From CAZKWG01 sp964615375 (lineage in GTDB: Bacteria; Myxococcota_A; UBA796; CAZKWG01), in contig CAZTOW010000011.1 of NCBI GenBank assembly GCA_964615375.1, positions 171,849-235,848 of the forward strand: a DNA stretch of 64,000 nucleotides, given 5' to 3'. Shown here piece after piece: positions 54,334-62,970 of the stretch (its first letter is position 1; every line of letters begins with the position of its first letter). The position numbers and the translations under genes are program-made. The notes under the pieces were generated by a model. The model searched no databases. It had not been told where the DNA came from and was given only the letters and a program-made list of their open reading frames with translations.

Positions 54334-55362
54334 ATGGACGTCGTTCTCTTTCCCTTCGCCGAGGTCTGGTGGATCTACCTCGGCTTCACCGCCTTCGTGC
54401 TGGCGATGCTCGCGCTGGACCTCGGGGTCTTCCATCGCAAGGCCCACGCGGTGAGCTTCAAGGAGTCCGCGGGCTGGACGGTGTTCTGGATTGGCCTTGC
54501 GATGGCCTTCAACGTGGGCCTGTACTTCTGGGCGCAGCAGCACCTCGCGGGCTCCGAGCGCCTCATGGCGATCCCCGGCTTCGACCCGGCGGCCATGGCC
54601 CAGCGCACCAGCCTGGAGTTCCTGACCGGCTTCATCGTCGAGAAGGCGCTGGCGGTGGACAACATCTTCGTCTTCGCGATGGTCTTCACCTACTTCGCGG
54701 TCCCCGCGCAGTACCAGCACCGGGTGCTCTTCTACGGCATCCTGGGCGCGCTCTTCTTCCGCGCGGTGTTCATCGCCATCGGCGCCACGCTCATGCAGTA
54801 CCACTGGGTGGTGGTGGGCGCGGGCCTGTTCCTGGTGCTGACCGGGCTCAAGATGATGGTCGCGCCGGAGAAGCCGCTGGACCCGGAGAAGAACCCGGTC
54901 ATCCGCCTGCTCCGCCGCGCCCTGCCCATCACGTCCGAGCTGGAGGGCGAGCGCCTGTTCACCCGTCGCAACGGCGTGCTGATGGGGACCCCGCTGCTGG
55001 TGGCCCTGCTGTTCATCGAGGTGAGCGACATCATCTTCGCCATCGACTCGGTGCCCGCGATCTTCGCCATCACGGGTGAGCCGCTCATCGTGTTCACGTC
55101 CAACATCTTCGCCATCCTGGGCCTGCGCAGCCTGTACTTCATGCTGGCCAGCGTGATTGACCGCTTCCACCTGCTCAAGTACGGCCTCGCGCTCATCCTG
55201 GTCTTCGTGGGGCTCAAGATGGCCTGGCTCAACACCCTGATGGGCGGCAAGTTCCCCATCGGGCTCTCGCTGGGCATCATCGGCGCCATCCTCGCCGTCA
55301 GCGTGGTGGCCTCGCTCCTGGTGCCCCGCAAGGTGAGCACCCCGGAGGCCACCACCGGCTGA
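54334..55362 (+). CDS. TerC family integral membrane protein
   Basis: The 342-residue protein is a TerC-family membrane protein with about nine helices. The core repeats carry acidic residues in FVLAMLALDLGVF, EKALAVDNIFVFAMVF and FIEVSDIIFAIDSVPAIFAIT. TerC proteins are linked to metal export or metalation of exported proteins, mainly manganese. ATG 54334 has AAGGAGG seven bases before it. A divergent regulatory region is shared with htpX. A yybP-ykoY manganese riboswitch, common before terC genes, was looked for and not seen. Confidence 0.9.
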   Translation: MDVVLFPFAEVWWIYLGFTAFVLAMLALDLGVFHRKAHAVSFKESAGWTVFWIGLAMAFNVGLYFWAQQHLAGSERLMAIPGFDPAAMAQRTSLEFLTGFIVEKALAVDNIFVFAMVFTYFAVPAQYQHRVLFYGILGALFFRAVFIAIGATLMQYHWVVVGAGLFLVLTGLKMMVAPEKPLDPEKNPVIRLLRRALPITSELEGERLFTRRNGVLMGTPLLVALLFIEVSDIIFAIDSVPAIFAITGEPLIVFTSNIFAILGLRSLYFMLASVIDRFHLLKYGLALILVFVGLKMAWLNTLMGGKFPIGLSLGIIGAILAVSVVASLLVPRKVSTPEATTG

Positions 55363-55389
55363 GCCCTCACGATCCCCTCATGTTCCCTC

Positions 55390-55413
55390 CACGCCCGGCT
55401 CCTGCTGGGCGTG
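55390..55413 (+). terminator. Hairpin after terC-family gene
   Basis: CACGCCC (55390-55396) and GGGCGTG (55407-55413) form a seven-base-pair stem with a ten-base loop, followed by CATATTT. It stands 27 bases after the TerC stop and before the next ribosome site, so it may partly end transcription. Confidence 0.4.
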
Positions 55414-55440
55414 CATATTTCGGGGGCATAAGGAGGAAGC

Positions 55441-55965
55441 ATGAACTCGGCTCACCTGCACCTGCTGGTCAATCATCTCCCCATCATCGGCGCCTTCCTG
55501 TCCGTGCCGCTCCTGCTGGTGGCCCTGCTACGCCGACAGGAGGCGAGCGGGCTCCGCGGCGCGGTCCTGGTCCTGCTGCTGGCCGCGGCGGGTGCCGGGG
55601 CCGCCAGCAACACGGGCGAGCAGGCCGAGGAGACGGTGGAGGACGCCGGCTGGGCCAGCGAGCGCCTCATGCACGACCACGAGGAGCGCGCGGAGGTCGC
55701 CACCCCCATCGCCATCCTCACGGCGCTGCTCGGCGTGGGCGTGCTGGTCTGGTCGGAGCGCAAGAAGGCCGTGAACCCGGCGCTGGTGGCCGGTCTCACC
55801 CTGATGGCCACCGTCTCGGCCGGCGCCATGGCCTGGGTGGGCGCCTCGGGCGGCCAGATCCGCCACGACGAGATCCGCGACGGCGCGGTCGCCGGGGCGC
55901 AAGGCGGCGCGGGCCTCGAGCAGGGCGAGGGCGGCGAGGACGAAGAGGAAGAGGACGAGGACTGA
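55441..55965 (+). CDS. Small DUF2231-like membrane protein
   Basis: The 174-residue protein begins HLHLLVNHLPIIGAFL, with two or three histidines in the first helix, then helices at about 37-56, 85-102 and 113-132, and an acidic C-terminus. The layout resembles DUF2231-type heme- or metal-binding membrane proteins. ATG 55441 has AAGGAGG seven bases upstream. The stop is followed one base later by the response regulator start, so it probably forms an operon with the two-component genes and may feed a membrane signal to them. Confidence 0.7.
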   Translation: MNSAHLHLLVNHLPIIGAFLSVPLLLVALLRRQEASGLRGAVLVLLLAAAGAGAASNTGEQAEETVEDAGWASERLMHDHEERAEVATPIAILTALLGVGVLVWSERKKAVNPALVAGLTLMATVSAGAMAWVGASGGQIRHDEIRDGAVAGAQGGAGLEQGEGGEDEEEEDED

Positions 55966-55966
55966 G

Positions 55967-56635
55967 ATGCGCATCCTGGTCATCGAGGACGAGCGGAAGA
56001 TCGCCAGCTTCCTCCGGCGAGGGCTGGAGGAGGAGGGCCACCGCGTCCTGGTGGCCGAGGACCTCGCCGCCGCCCGCCGGACGGTGGCGGTCGAGGAGCT
56101 GGACCTGCTCCTGGTGGACCGGATGCTGCCCGACGGGGACGGGCTCTCGCTGGTGCGGGAGCTGCGGCGCGAGGGCAACAAGGTCCCGGTCATCTGCCTC
56201 ACGGCCCGCGACCGCACGGAGGAGAAGGTGGCGGGGCTCTACGGCGGGGCGGACGACTACATGGTCAAGCCCTTCTCCTTCGAGGAGCTGCTGGCCCGCA
56301 TCGCCGCCGTGACCCGCCGGGGCGGCGCCGAGGAGCGGCTGCGGGTGGGGGACCTGGAGATGGACCTGGCCGGTCACCGGGCCTTCCGGGCCGGGCAGGA
56401 GCTCCCGCTCACCCCGCGTGAATTCGTCCTGCTGCGCACGCTCGCCGAGAGCCGCGGGCGCGTGCTCAGCCGCACCCGCCTGCTGGAGCGCGTGTGGGAG
56501 ACCACCCACGATCCCGGCACCAACGTCGTGGACGTGGCGGTGAGCGCGCTGCGCGCCAAGCTGGATCACCCCTTCGATCGCCCGCTGCTGCACACCGTCC
56601 GCGGCGTGGGCTACGTGCTGGACGAGACGCGCTGA
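55967..56635 (+). CDS. OmpR-family response regulator
   Basis: The 222-residue regulator has a receiver domain with acidic pair ED 7-8, phosphoacceptor Asp51 (LLLVDRMLPDGDG) and Lys101 (DYMVKPFSF), followed by an OmpR/PhoB winged-helix domain (LTPREFVLLRTLAESRGRV). ATG 55967 lies one base after the previous stop. It overlaps the kinase ATG by one base (TGATG), so the pair is co-translated. It could control the TerC, membrane-protein or graspetide genes nearby, but no binding site is assigned. Confidence 0.9.
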   Translation: MRILVIEDERKIASFLRRGLEEEGHRVLVAEDLAAARRTVAVEELDLLLVDRMLPDGDGLSLVRELRREGNKVPVICLTARDRTEEKVAGLYGGADDYMVKPFSFEELLARIAAVTRRGGAEERLRVGDLEMDLAGHRAFRAGQELPLTPREFVLLRTLAESRGRVLSRTRLLERVWETTHDPGTNVVDVAVSALRAKLDHPFDRPLLHTVRGVGYVLDETR

Positions 56636-57954
56636 TGGGCTCCGTCGCCCGCCAGCTCGCCCTGCTCGGGGGCGGCGCCGTGCTGCTCGCCCTGGCCGCG
56701 ACCGGCGGGATCACGGCGGGGATCCTTCACCTCCGGGCGCAGAGCGCGCTGGACGCCTCGCTGCTGGCCGCCGCCCACGCCCACTCCGGGCGCCCGCCCT
56801 CCTGGGAGGTGGAGCACAGCGACGCCCCCGTGGACGTCTGGGTGGCGCGGCCGGGGGACGGGCGGGTGCCCGACGCCCTGGTGATGGAGGCGGCCGAGGC
56901 GGAGCGCCCGGTCTTCCTGGACATCGACGAGGATCGCCTGCTCCTGCTGCCCGCCGAGGAGGAGCGCCACCGCGACCGGGAGCGGCACCTCGTGGTGGTG
57001 GCCCGGGCCCACCGGGTGACCGTGGCGCGCAGCGTGGGGCCCTTCGCGCTCATCTACGCGGCGGTGGCGGCGGGGGTCGCGGCGGTCACGGCGCTGGCCC
57101 AGGGGGCGCTGCTGCGGCGGGCCTTCCGGCCGATGGTGGCGGCCCAGCGGGAGGCGGGCGAGGTGGTGGGGCTGGCGCAGGGCAGTCGGCTCACCGAGGC
57201 GGGGCCTGACGAGATCCGCGCCTTCCTCCAGGCGATCAACGGCCTGCTCGACCGCCTGGACGCGGCGCACCGGGCCCAGGCCCGCTTCACCGACGAGGCC
57301 GCCCACGAGCTGCGCACCCCCATCGCCATCCTGCGCGGTGAGCTGGAGCTGGCTCTGCGCCGCCCTCGAGAGGCCGAGCAGTACCGGGAGACCCTGCGCT
57401 CCATGGAGGAGGAGGTGGCCCGCCTCGCCGCCCTGGTGGAGGGCCTGCTCTCGCTGGCGCGCCTGGACGCGGGGGGCGGGGCGGCGAAGGAGGAGCTGGG
57501 GAGCCAGGAGATCGCCGAGGCCGCGCTGGCCGCCGAGCGCGGGGCCCTCGATCGCGCGGGGTGTACGGCCCGCCTGGAGCTGCGGGCGGAGGCGCGGGTG
57601 CGGGCCAGCCGGGCCCTGGTGGTCTCGGCCGTGGGCAACCTCCTGCGCAACGCCGCCGTCCACGCGCCGGGCTCGGAGGTGCGGCTCGCGGTGGATGTGG
57701 ATGTGGATGCGCAGGTGGCGGTCTTCCGCGTGGAGGACCAGGGGCCCGGCGTGCCCGAGGCCGAGCGCGAGGCGGTCTTCCACCGGCTGACGCGCGGCGG
57801 CGAGGCGCGGCGCCAGGATCGGGACGGGCTGGGGCTCGGGCTGCCGCTGGCCCGCGAGGTGGCCCGGCGGCACGGTGGCGCCTGCTGGCTGGAGGAGGCG
57901 CCGGGCGGGGGCTGCGCGGCGGTGCTGACGCTGCCGGTGATGAAGGGGGCGTGA
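56635..57954 (+). CDS. Sensor histidine kinase
   Basis: The 439-residue kinase has two membrane helices (about residues 8-33 and 136-158) around a short periplasmic sensor domain of about 100 residues rich in acidic residues. A HAMP region follows, then the dimerisation domain with His224 in FTDEAAHELRTPIAIL and a catalytic ATPase domain with NLLRNAAVHA, VEDQGPGVP and GLGLGLPLA. Start ATG 56635 overlaps the regulator stop. The periplasmic acidic patch suggests it senses cations or envelope stress. Its gene ends 57 bases before the graspetide precursor. Confidence 0.9.
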   Translation: MGSVARQLALLGGGAVLLALAATGGITAGILHLRAQSALDASLLAAAHAHSGRPPSWEVEHSDAPVDVWVARPGDGRVPDALVMEAAEAERPVFLDIDEDRLLLLPAEEERHRDRERHLVVVARAHRVTVARSVGPFALIYAAVAAGVAAVTALAQGALLRRAFRPMVAAQREAGEVVGLAQGSRLTEAGPDEIRAFLQAINGLLDRLDAAHRAQARFTDEAAHELRTPIAILRGELELALRRPREAEQYRETLRSMEEEVARLAALVEGLLSLARLDAGGGAAKEELGSQEIAEAALAAERGALDRAGCTARLELRAEARVRASRALVVSAVGNLLRNAAVHAPGSEVRLAVDVDVDAQVAVFRVEDQGPGVPEAEREAVFHRLTRGGEARRQDRDGLGLGLPLAREVARRHGGACWLEEAPGGGCAAVLTLPVMKGA

Positions 57955-57978
57955 AGGGTCCGGGCGCGGCGGCGCGGG

Positions 57979-57987
57979 TGCTATCCT
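57979..57987 (+). promoter_or_regulatory. Extended -10 promoter candidate for the graspetide genes
   Basis: TGCTATCCT at 57979-57987 resembles the extended -10 element TGnTATAAT. It sits 25 bases before the precursor ATG, with a GGAGG ribosome site between. No good -35 hexamer is seen, which is usual for this class. Confidence 0.35.
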
Positions 57988-58011
57988 CGAGCCCACCAAC
58001 CCGGAGGCACC

Positions 58012-58263
58012 ATGGCCGTCAAGAAGCCCGACGTCACCACCCTCGCCGTGGGCGAGGAGGAGCAGCCCGTCACCACGCTCGCGGTGGGCGAGGAGGACCC
58101 CACGCCGCGGCACGAGCGCACCAGCACGACGATGCAGGTGGGGGAGGAGTCCGGCGGTGGCGGGGACGGCCCGCCTCCCACGCCCTACGTGGAGGACGGC
58201 GAGGACGAGCGCCGCAAGGCCCGCGGGGTCGTGCCCCGGGACAACCCGCTCGGCGCCTTCTGA
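58012..58263 (+). CDS. Graspetide (plesiocin-type) precursor peptide
   Basis: The 83-residue peptide contains three copies of TTxxxxEE: TTLAVGEE (9-16), TTLAVGEE (21-28) and TTMQVGEE (39-46). This is the core motif of group-2 omega-ester peptides such as plesiocin, where an ATP-grasp ligase links Thr hydroxyls to Glu side chains. A matching ligase gene starts two bases after the stop. Unlike known precursors, the cores lie near the N-terminus after only MAVKKPDV, and a 37-residue C-terminal part (residues 47-83, ending RDNPLGAF) may serve as the recognition region. ATG 58012 has GGAGG four bases upstream. Confidence 0.85.
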   Translation: MAVKKPDVTTLAVGEEEQPVTTLAVGEEDPTPRHERTSTTMQVGEESGGGGDGPPPTPYVEDGEDERRKARGVVPRDNPLGAF

Positions 58264-58265
58264 GC

Positions 58266-59183
58266 GTGGATCGCCGCGTCCTGGTGGTCGGGGGCGCGGC
58301 CGACCGCAGCCTCACGGATCTGCTCGAGCGGGCGGGGGAGCTCGGTGCTCCTGTCCGTGGGCTGCTCGTACACCCCGACCAGACCCCGCGGCTCACCTGG
58401 GATCTGGAGGAGGACACCCTCTGGCTGGACGGGGAGCCGGTCTGGCCGGCGGGGGTCTTCCTGCGGGCGGATGTGTTCTGGAGCACGCTGGATGACCGGC
58501 CGGAGGCGGGCTACCGCTCCGACGCCTGGCACGGCACGCTGCAGAGCTGGGCGCGCGCGCACCCCGACGTGCGGCTGCTCAACCGGGACATGCGGCCGGT
58601 GTCCAAGCCTGAGGCCCTGCTGCGCGCGCGGCGGGCGGGGCTGTGGATCCCGGAGACCGTGATCAGCAACGATCTCGCGCTGCTCCAGGCGCGGGCGGCC
58701 GAGGGCGCGGTGGCCAAGCCCGTGGGGGGAGGGGGCCACTGTCACCCGCTCGCCGAGCTGCTGGAGCGCACGCCCACCCGCGAGGGCGCCACCGCCGCGC
58801 CCGCCATCGTCCAGACGCGCATGCCGGGGTTGGACGTACGGATCTTCGCGGTAGGGGCGGAGCGCTTCGCGTTCACGCTGGTCAGCTCCGTCCTGGACTA
58901 CCGGCTCGACCCGCGCGTGCGGGTGCTGGTTCGCCCGCTCCCCGGGCCGGAGGTGATGGCGCCGCTGGATCGGCTGCTGGACGAGCTGGGCCTGGACTTC
59001 GCCGCGGCGGACCTGCGCGAGGACGCCGACGGGCGCCTGCGCTTCCTGGAGGTCAATACGCAGCCCATGTTCGCCGCCTTCGACGCGGCGGTGGAGGGGG
59101 CCTTGAGCGCGGCGATCCTGGGGTGGCTTCGGGCCTCCCTCAGTGCTCCGCGTCCTCCGGCAGCTCCGCCCCGCGCTCCTTGA
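58266..59183 (+). CDS. ATP-grasp ligase (graspetide synthetase-like)
   Basis: The 305-residue ATP-grasp protein shows family residues: Lys151 in AVAKPVGGGG, the DVRIFAVG strand with Asp190/Arg192, DYR (211-213) in the position of the DWR core-binding motif of graspetide ligases, and LEVNTQPMF with Glu262/Asn264 for Mg-ATP. The N-terminal 110 residues form the usual pre-grasp domain. GTG 58266 lies two bases after the precursor stop. It likely forms ester or amide crosslinks in the peptide encoded upstream. Its 3' end overlaps the convergent PilT gene by 44 bases. Confidence 0.82.
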   Translation: MDRRVLVVGGAADRSLTDLLERAGELGAPVRGLLVHPDQTPRLTWDLEEDTLWLDGEPVWPAGVFLRADVFWSTLDDRPEAGYRSDAWHGTLQSWARAHPDVRLLNRDMRPVSKPEALLRARRAGLWIPETVISNDLALLQARAAEGAVAKPVGGGGHCHPLAELLERTPTREGATAAPAIVQTRMPGLDVRIFAVGAERFAFTLVSSVLDYRLDPRVRVLVRPLPGPEVMAPLDRLLDELGLDFAAADLREDADGRLRFLEVNTQPMFAAFDAAVEGALSAAILGWLRASLSAPRPPAAPPRAP

Positions 59184-60237
59184 GCCACTTGCGCATCTCG
59201 TCCTTGTCCAGGGCCTTCTCCAGCGCGGCGTGCGGCTCGATGATGTCGCGGTTCACCAGGTCCCGCAGGCTGTCGTCCATGGCGATCATGCCGAGCTGCT
59301 TGCCCATGCGGATCGCGCCGGAGATCTGCGGGGTCTTGCCCTCGCGGATCAGCGAGGCGATGGCGGGGGTGCCGAACAGGACCTCGATGGCGGCGACGCG
59401 CCCGCCCGACTTCTTGCGGAGGAGCTGCTGGGCCAGCACGCCCTTGATGACGCCGGAGAGCACGCTGCGCACGCCCTCCTGCTGGTTGGTGGGGAAGACG
59501 TTGATGATGCGGTCCATGGTCTTGGCCGCGGAGTTCGTGTGCAGGGTCCCGAAGACCAGCAGCCCGGTCTCCGCCGCGGAGAGCGCCATGCTGATGGTCT
59601 CGAGGTCGCGCATCTCGCCGACCAGGATGCAGTCGGGGTCCTCGCGCACGGCGGCGCGCAGGGCGGGAGAGAAGCCCTTGCTGTGGGGGCCGACCTCGCG
59701 CTGGCTGACCAGGCTCTTGCGGTTCTCGTGGACGAACTCGATGGGGTCCTCGATGGTCACGAAGTGCATGGGCCGCGTGACGTTCATCTCGTGGATGATC
59801 GCGGCCAGCGTGGTGGACTTGCCCGAGCCCGTGGGCCCCGTCACCAGCACGAGCCCGCTCTCCATGCCGACGATCTTGCGCACGCTCGCCGGCATACCTA
59901 ATTGATCTAGTGTCAGGATCTTGGTCGGGATGATGCGGAAGACCGCGCCCATGCCGCGCTCCTGCTTGAACAGGTTGACGCGGTAGCGGGCGACGCCGGG
60001 CACCTCGTAGGCGTAGTCCGTGTCGCCGTTCTCCACGTACTCCTTCCACAGGTGCGGAGGCGTGATCGGCTTGATGAGCTCCTCGAAGTAGTGGTTGTCC
60101 AGCACGCGGAAGCGGATGGGCTCGATGCGGCCCGAGGCGCGGAAGATGGGCGGTCGACCGACGGAGAGGTGGAGGTCGGAGGCGCCGCGATCCTTCATGA
60201 GCTTCAAGAAGCGGTCGATGATGTTTCCCTGGCTCAC
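59140..60237 (-). CDS. pilT: PilT/PilU-type type IV pilus retraction ATPase
   Basis: The 365-residue ATPase is a hexameric GspE/PilT-type motor for pilus retraction. It has Walker A GPTGSGKST (134-142), the Asp box/Walker B region with ILVGEMRDLETI, His box and the AIRMGK motif near the C-terminus (AIRMGKQLG). Length is normal. GTG 60237 overlaps the preceding stop by four bases (GTGA), so it is coupled to the HEAT-PilT fusion gene. An acidic end (ELPEDAEH) resembles PilU more than PilT. The stop lies inside the ATP-grasp gene. Confidence 0.88.
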   Translation of the reverse strand: MSQGNIIDRFLKLMKDRGASDLHLSVGRPPIFRASGRIEPIRFRVLDNHYFEELIKPITPPHLWKEYVENGDTDYAYEVPGVARYRVNLFKQERGMGAVFRIIPTKILTLDQLGMPASVRKIVGMESGLVLVTGPTGSGKSTTLAAIIHEMNVTRPMHFVTIEDPIEFVHENRKSLVSQREVGPHSKGFSPALRAAVREDPDCILVGEMRDLETISMALSAAETGLLVFGTLHTNSAAKTMDRIINVFPTNQQEGVRSVLSGVIKGVLAQQLLRKKSGGRVAAIEVLFGTPAIASLIREGKTPQISGAIRMGKQLGMIAMDDSLRDLVNRDIIEPHAALEKALDKDEMRKWLKERGAELPEDAEH

Positions 60238-62720
60238 GCCGCACCCCCTTCCTTGTGCCTGAGGAACCCAGGCTCACACAGCGCCTCGAAGTTCCCCTGG
60301 TTCTCCGCGCGCAGCCAGGCGGTCTCGGGGCTGATCATCCCCTTCTCCACGAGGTCCATCAGCGCCATGTCCACGGTCTGCATGCCGAAGTTGCGGCCGA
60401 TCTGCATCATGCTGGAGATCTGGAACGCCTTGTCGTCGCGGATGAGGTTGCCCACGCTGAACGTGTTCTTGAGCACCTCGAAGACGGCGACGCGGCCGTG
60501 GCCGTCCTTGCGGCGCACCAGGGACTGGCAGACCACGTACTTGAGCGCCTCGCTGAGCCCCATGCGCGCCTGGGCCTGCTCCTCGGGCGGGAAGGCGCCG
60601 ATGAGGCGCTCGACGGTCTGGATGGCGCTGGTGGTGTGGAGCGTGGCGATGACGAGGTGGCCGGTCTCCGCGGCGGTCAGCGCCATGCGGATGGTCTCCA
60701 CGTCGCGCATCTCGCCGACCATGATGACGTCGGGGTCCTCGCGCAGCGCGCCGCGCAGGGCGCGGGCGAAGCTCTGGGTGTGCTTGCCGACCTCGCGCTG
60801 GTTGACCAGGGCCTGCTTGATCGGGTGGACGAATTCGATGGGATCTTCCAGCGTGATGACGTGGTCGGCCTTGCTCTCGTTGATCAGGTTGATGATCGCG
60901 GCGAGCGTGGTGGACTTGCCCGAGCCCGCCGGTCCGGAGACGACGATGATCCCCTGGTGGTAGTCGAGGAGCTGCGTGAGCTGGCCGGGGAGGCGCAGAT
61001 CGGCGAAGGTCGGCGGCACGTTGGGGATGACGCGGAAGGTGGCGGCCAGGCCCTTGCGCTGGCGGAAGGCGTTGGCGCGGTAGCGGCCGACCTCGGGGAT
61101 GTTGTGGCAGAAGTCCAGCTCTCCGGTGGCCTCGAAGACCTTGCGCTGGCGCTCGGAGAGCACGCTCATGATCCATTCGGCGGTGGTCTCGGCGGAGGTG
61201 GCCTCGTAGCCCTCCATGCGGACCAGGGTGCCCGCCTTGCGGACGAAGGGGGGCTCGCCCACGGTCAGGTGCAGGTCGCTGTAGCCGGCGTCGCGGATGT
61301 CAGAGAGCAGGCGGTCGATGGGGCGGGCGAGCTTGGCCCGGCGCACGTCGGCCCCCGCGGTCGGGTCGCTCTGCTCGTTGGCCACGCCGAGGCGATCGCT
61401 CATGTCGCGCAGCACCTCGGTGGCCCGGGTGCGCACCTCCACCGAGGGGTCCTTCTCCTTGACCGCCTTCAGCAGCGGGACCAGGCGCGCGTCGGTGAAG
61501 TGGGAGAGGGCGGCGACCACCTCCAGGCGCACCTCCTGGCGCGGGTCGCGCAGCAGGTTGGCCAGCGGCTTGAGCGCGGTGGTGGAGCCGATCTGGGCGA
61601 GGGCGTCGATGGCGGCCCAGCGGGCCTCCTGATCATCCAGCGCCTTGACCAGGTAGGGGACCGCGCGCTCGTCCTTCAAGCGCCCGAGCGTGTCGCAGGC
61701 GGTGATGCGCAGCCACCAGTCGGGGTCGGTCAGCAGCTTGCAGACGGGCAGCACCACGCGCGGGTCGTGGAAGTGCTCGACCAGCACGAGGGCGGAGGTG
61801 CGGATCTCCTCCTTCTCATGATCGAGCAGGGAGACCGCAGGCTTCAGCACCTCGTCGCCGAAGGTCTTGAGCGTGTCCAGGATGCGGTTGCGCACCCAGC
61901 CGGCCAGCTCCAGCGAGACGTTCAGCACGTCCAGGATGACCTGGGGGGGATCGCCCGTGCGCAGGAGGATCTGCATGGACAGCCGCCGCGTGGCGTCGTC
62001 GCCCTTGGTCAGCCAGTCCAGGATGCGCTTGCGCATGGCGATGGGGTCGCGGGTGGCGGCCTCCTCCAGGTAGCGGCTGGCGATCTCGCGGCTGGTGGCG
62101 TCGCCGTGGGCGAAGCGCTCGACCATGACCTCCTGCACCTGGCCCGACTGCACGGGGACCAGGGCCTCCAGCGCGACAGAGGCGAGGCGCGCGTCGTCGG
62201 AGCGCGCGCTCTCGATGAGCAGCGGGAGCAGGTCGTCGGGCTTCTTGTCCTTGACCAGGCGCTGGAGGGCGGTGATGCGCATGGCCACGGGGGCCTCGCG
62301 CATGGCGCGCTCCAGGTAGTGTACGCGGAGGTCCGGCCCCAGCGCGACGGCGATCTCCCAGCCCAGCCGCTGCTTCTGCGTGGTCTTGTCGGCGATGAGC
62401 TCGTCCACCGTCTTCTTCATGATCTCGGAGGGGATCCGAGGGAAGAGGCGGGCGAGGAAGGCTTTGACCGCCTGGGACTGCGTGCCCATCTGCTCGATGA
62501 GGCTGGCGACCGCGGCCGTGTCTGGCTTGTCCAGGAAGATGTCGACGCCCACCTGCCGGACGCCGGGGTCCTGGTGCATCAGCAGGGGGAGGGCCTCGAT
62601 GGGCTTGAGCCCCGCGGCGCGGAGCTGGTCGAGCACCTCCTTCTTCTCCTCCTCCGTCTTCCAGGCGCTCGTCAGCGCGCGCTGGAGCCAGGTCTTCTTT
62701 CCGGCGCCGAACAGGGTCAT
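60234..62720 (-). CDS. HEAT-repeat/PilT ATPase fusion
   Basis: The 828-residue protein joins about 450 residues of HEAT-like helical repeats (LIEQMGTQ, DEVLKPAVSLLDHE, ERAVPYLVKALDDQEARWAA) to a complete PilT-type ATPase that starts near residue 475 (RPIDRLLSDIRDAGYSDLHL). Walker A GPAGSGKST is at 596-604, with MVGEMRDVETI and HTTSAIQT following. The N-terminal scaffold could tether the motor to a cytoplasmic or polar partner. ATG 62720 is the start; the upstream extension is Arg/Pro-rich shadow sequence. It is co-transcribed with the smaller PilT/PilU gene. Confidence 0.85.
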   Translation of the reverse strand: MTLFGAGKKTWLQRALTSAWKTEEEKKEVLDQLRAAGLKPIEALPLLMHQDPGVRQVGVDIFLDKPDTAAVASLIEQMGTQSQAVKAFLARLFPRIPSEIMKKTVDELIADKTTQKQRLGWEIAVALGPDLRVHYLERAMREAPVAMRITALQRLVKDKKPDDLLPLLIESARSDDARLASVALEALVPVQSGQVQEVMVERFAHGDATSREIASRYLEEAATRDPIAMRKRILDWLTKGDDATRRLSMQILLRTGDPPQVILDVLNVSLELAGWVRNRILDTLKTFGDEVLKPAVSLLDHEKEEIRTSALVLVEHFHDPRVVLPVCKLLTDPDWWLRITACDTLGRLKDERAVPYLVKALDDQEARWAAIDALAQIGSTTALKPLANLLRDPRQEVRLEVVAALSHFTDARLVPLLKAVKEKDPSVEVRTRATEVLRDMSDRLGVANEQSDPTAGADVRRAKLARPIDRLLSDIRDAGYSDLHLTVGEPPFVRKAGTLVRMEGYEATSAETTAEWIMSVLSERQRKVFEATGELDFCHNIPEVGRYRANAFRQRKGLAATFRVIPNVPPTFADLRLPGQLTQLLDYHQGIIVVSGPAGSGKSTTLAAIINLINESKADHVITLEDPIEFVHPIKQALVNQREVGKHTQSFARALRGALREDPDVIMVGEMRDVETIRMALTAAETGHLVIATLHTTSAIQTVERLIGAFPPEEQAQARMGLSEALKYVVCQSLVRRKDGHGRVAVFEVLKNTFSVGNLIRDDKAFQISSMMQIGRNFGMQTVDMALMDLVEKGMISPETAWLRAENQGNFEALCEPGFLRHKEGGAA

Positions 62721-62786
62721 GGCTGCTCTTCTGGGGAGAGGGTGGGGTCCGGGAGCGCCAGCCTGGGGCCGCGGATCCAGGTGGCT

Positions 62787-62798
62787 GTACAAGTGTAC
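62787..62798. promoter_or_regulatory. GTACA/TGTAC dyad
   Basis: GTACAAGTGTAC is a 12-base dyad with five-base arms in the 250-base divergent region between the PilT fusion and the small propeller gene. It is 67 bases upstream of the PilT fusion start. Confidence 0.3.
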
Positions 62799-62906
62799 GG
62801 GTCCCGCGTGTGGAGGGATACGGCGCGGTCGAGCATGGGCGGGATACGCCCGGCGCGCACACGCGCGCCGTCGACCCCGAGCCCTCCGGCGTGCGCGACA
62901 GCGCGT

Positions 62907-62920
62907 TGGCAGCGCTGCCA
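62907..62920. promoter_or_regulatory. Perfect 14-bp palindrome
   Basis: TGGCAGCGCTGCCA reads identically on both strands, with no loop. It stands 14 bases before the -35 hexamer of the propeller gene promoter, a position suited to a transcription factor. Confidence 0.4.
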
Positions 62921-62933
62921 TGCACGACCGGGA

Positions 62934-62962
62934 TGGACCTTCAGGGGTCAGCCGCTTAGACT
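62934..62962 (+). promoter_or_regulatory. Promoter of small propeller gene, likely leaderless
   Basis: TGGACC (62934-62939) and TAGACT (62957-62962) are 17 bases apart. The predicted transcription start is within three bases of the ATG at 62971, and no ribosome site is present. Confidence 0.5.
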
Positions 62963-62970
62963 GCTGTGCG

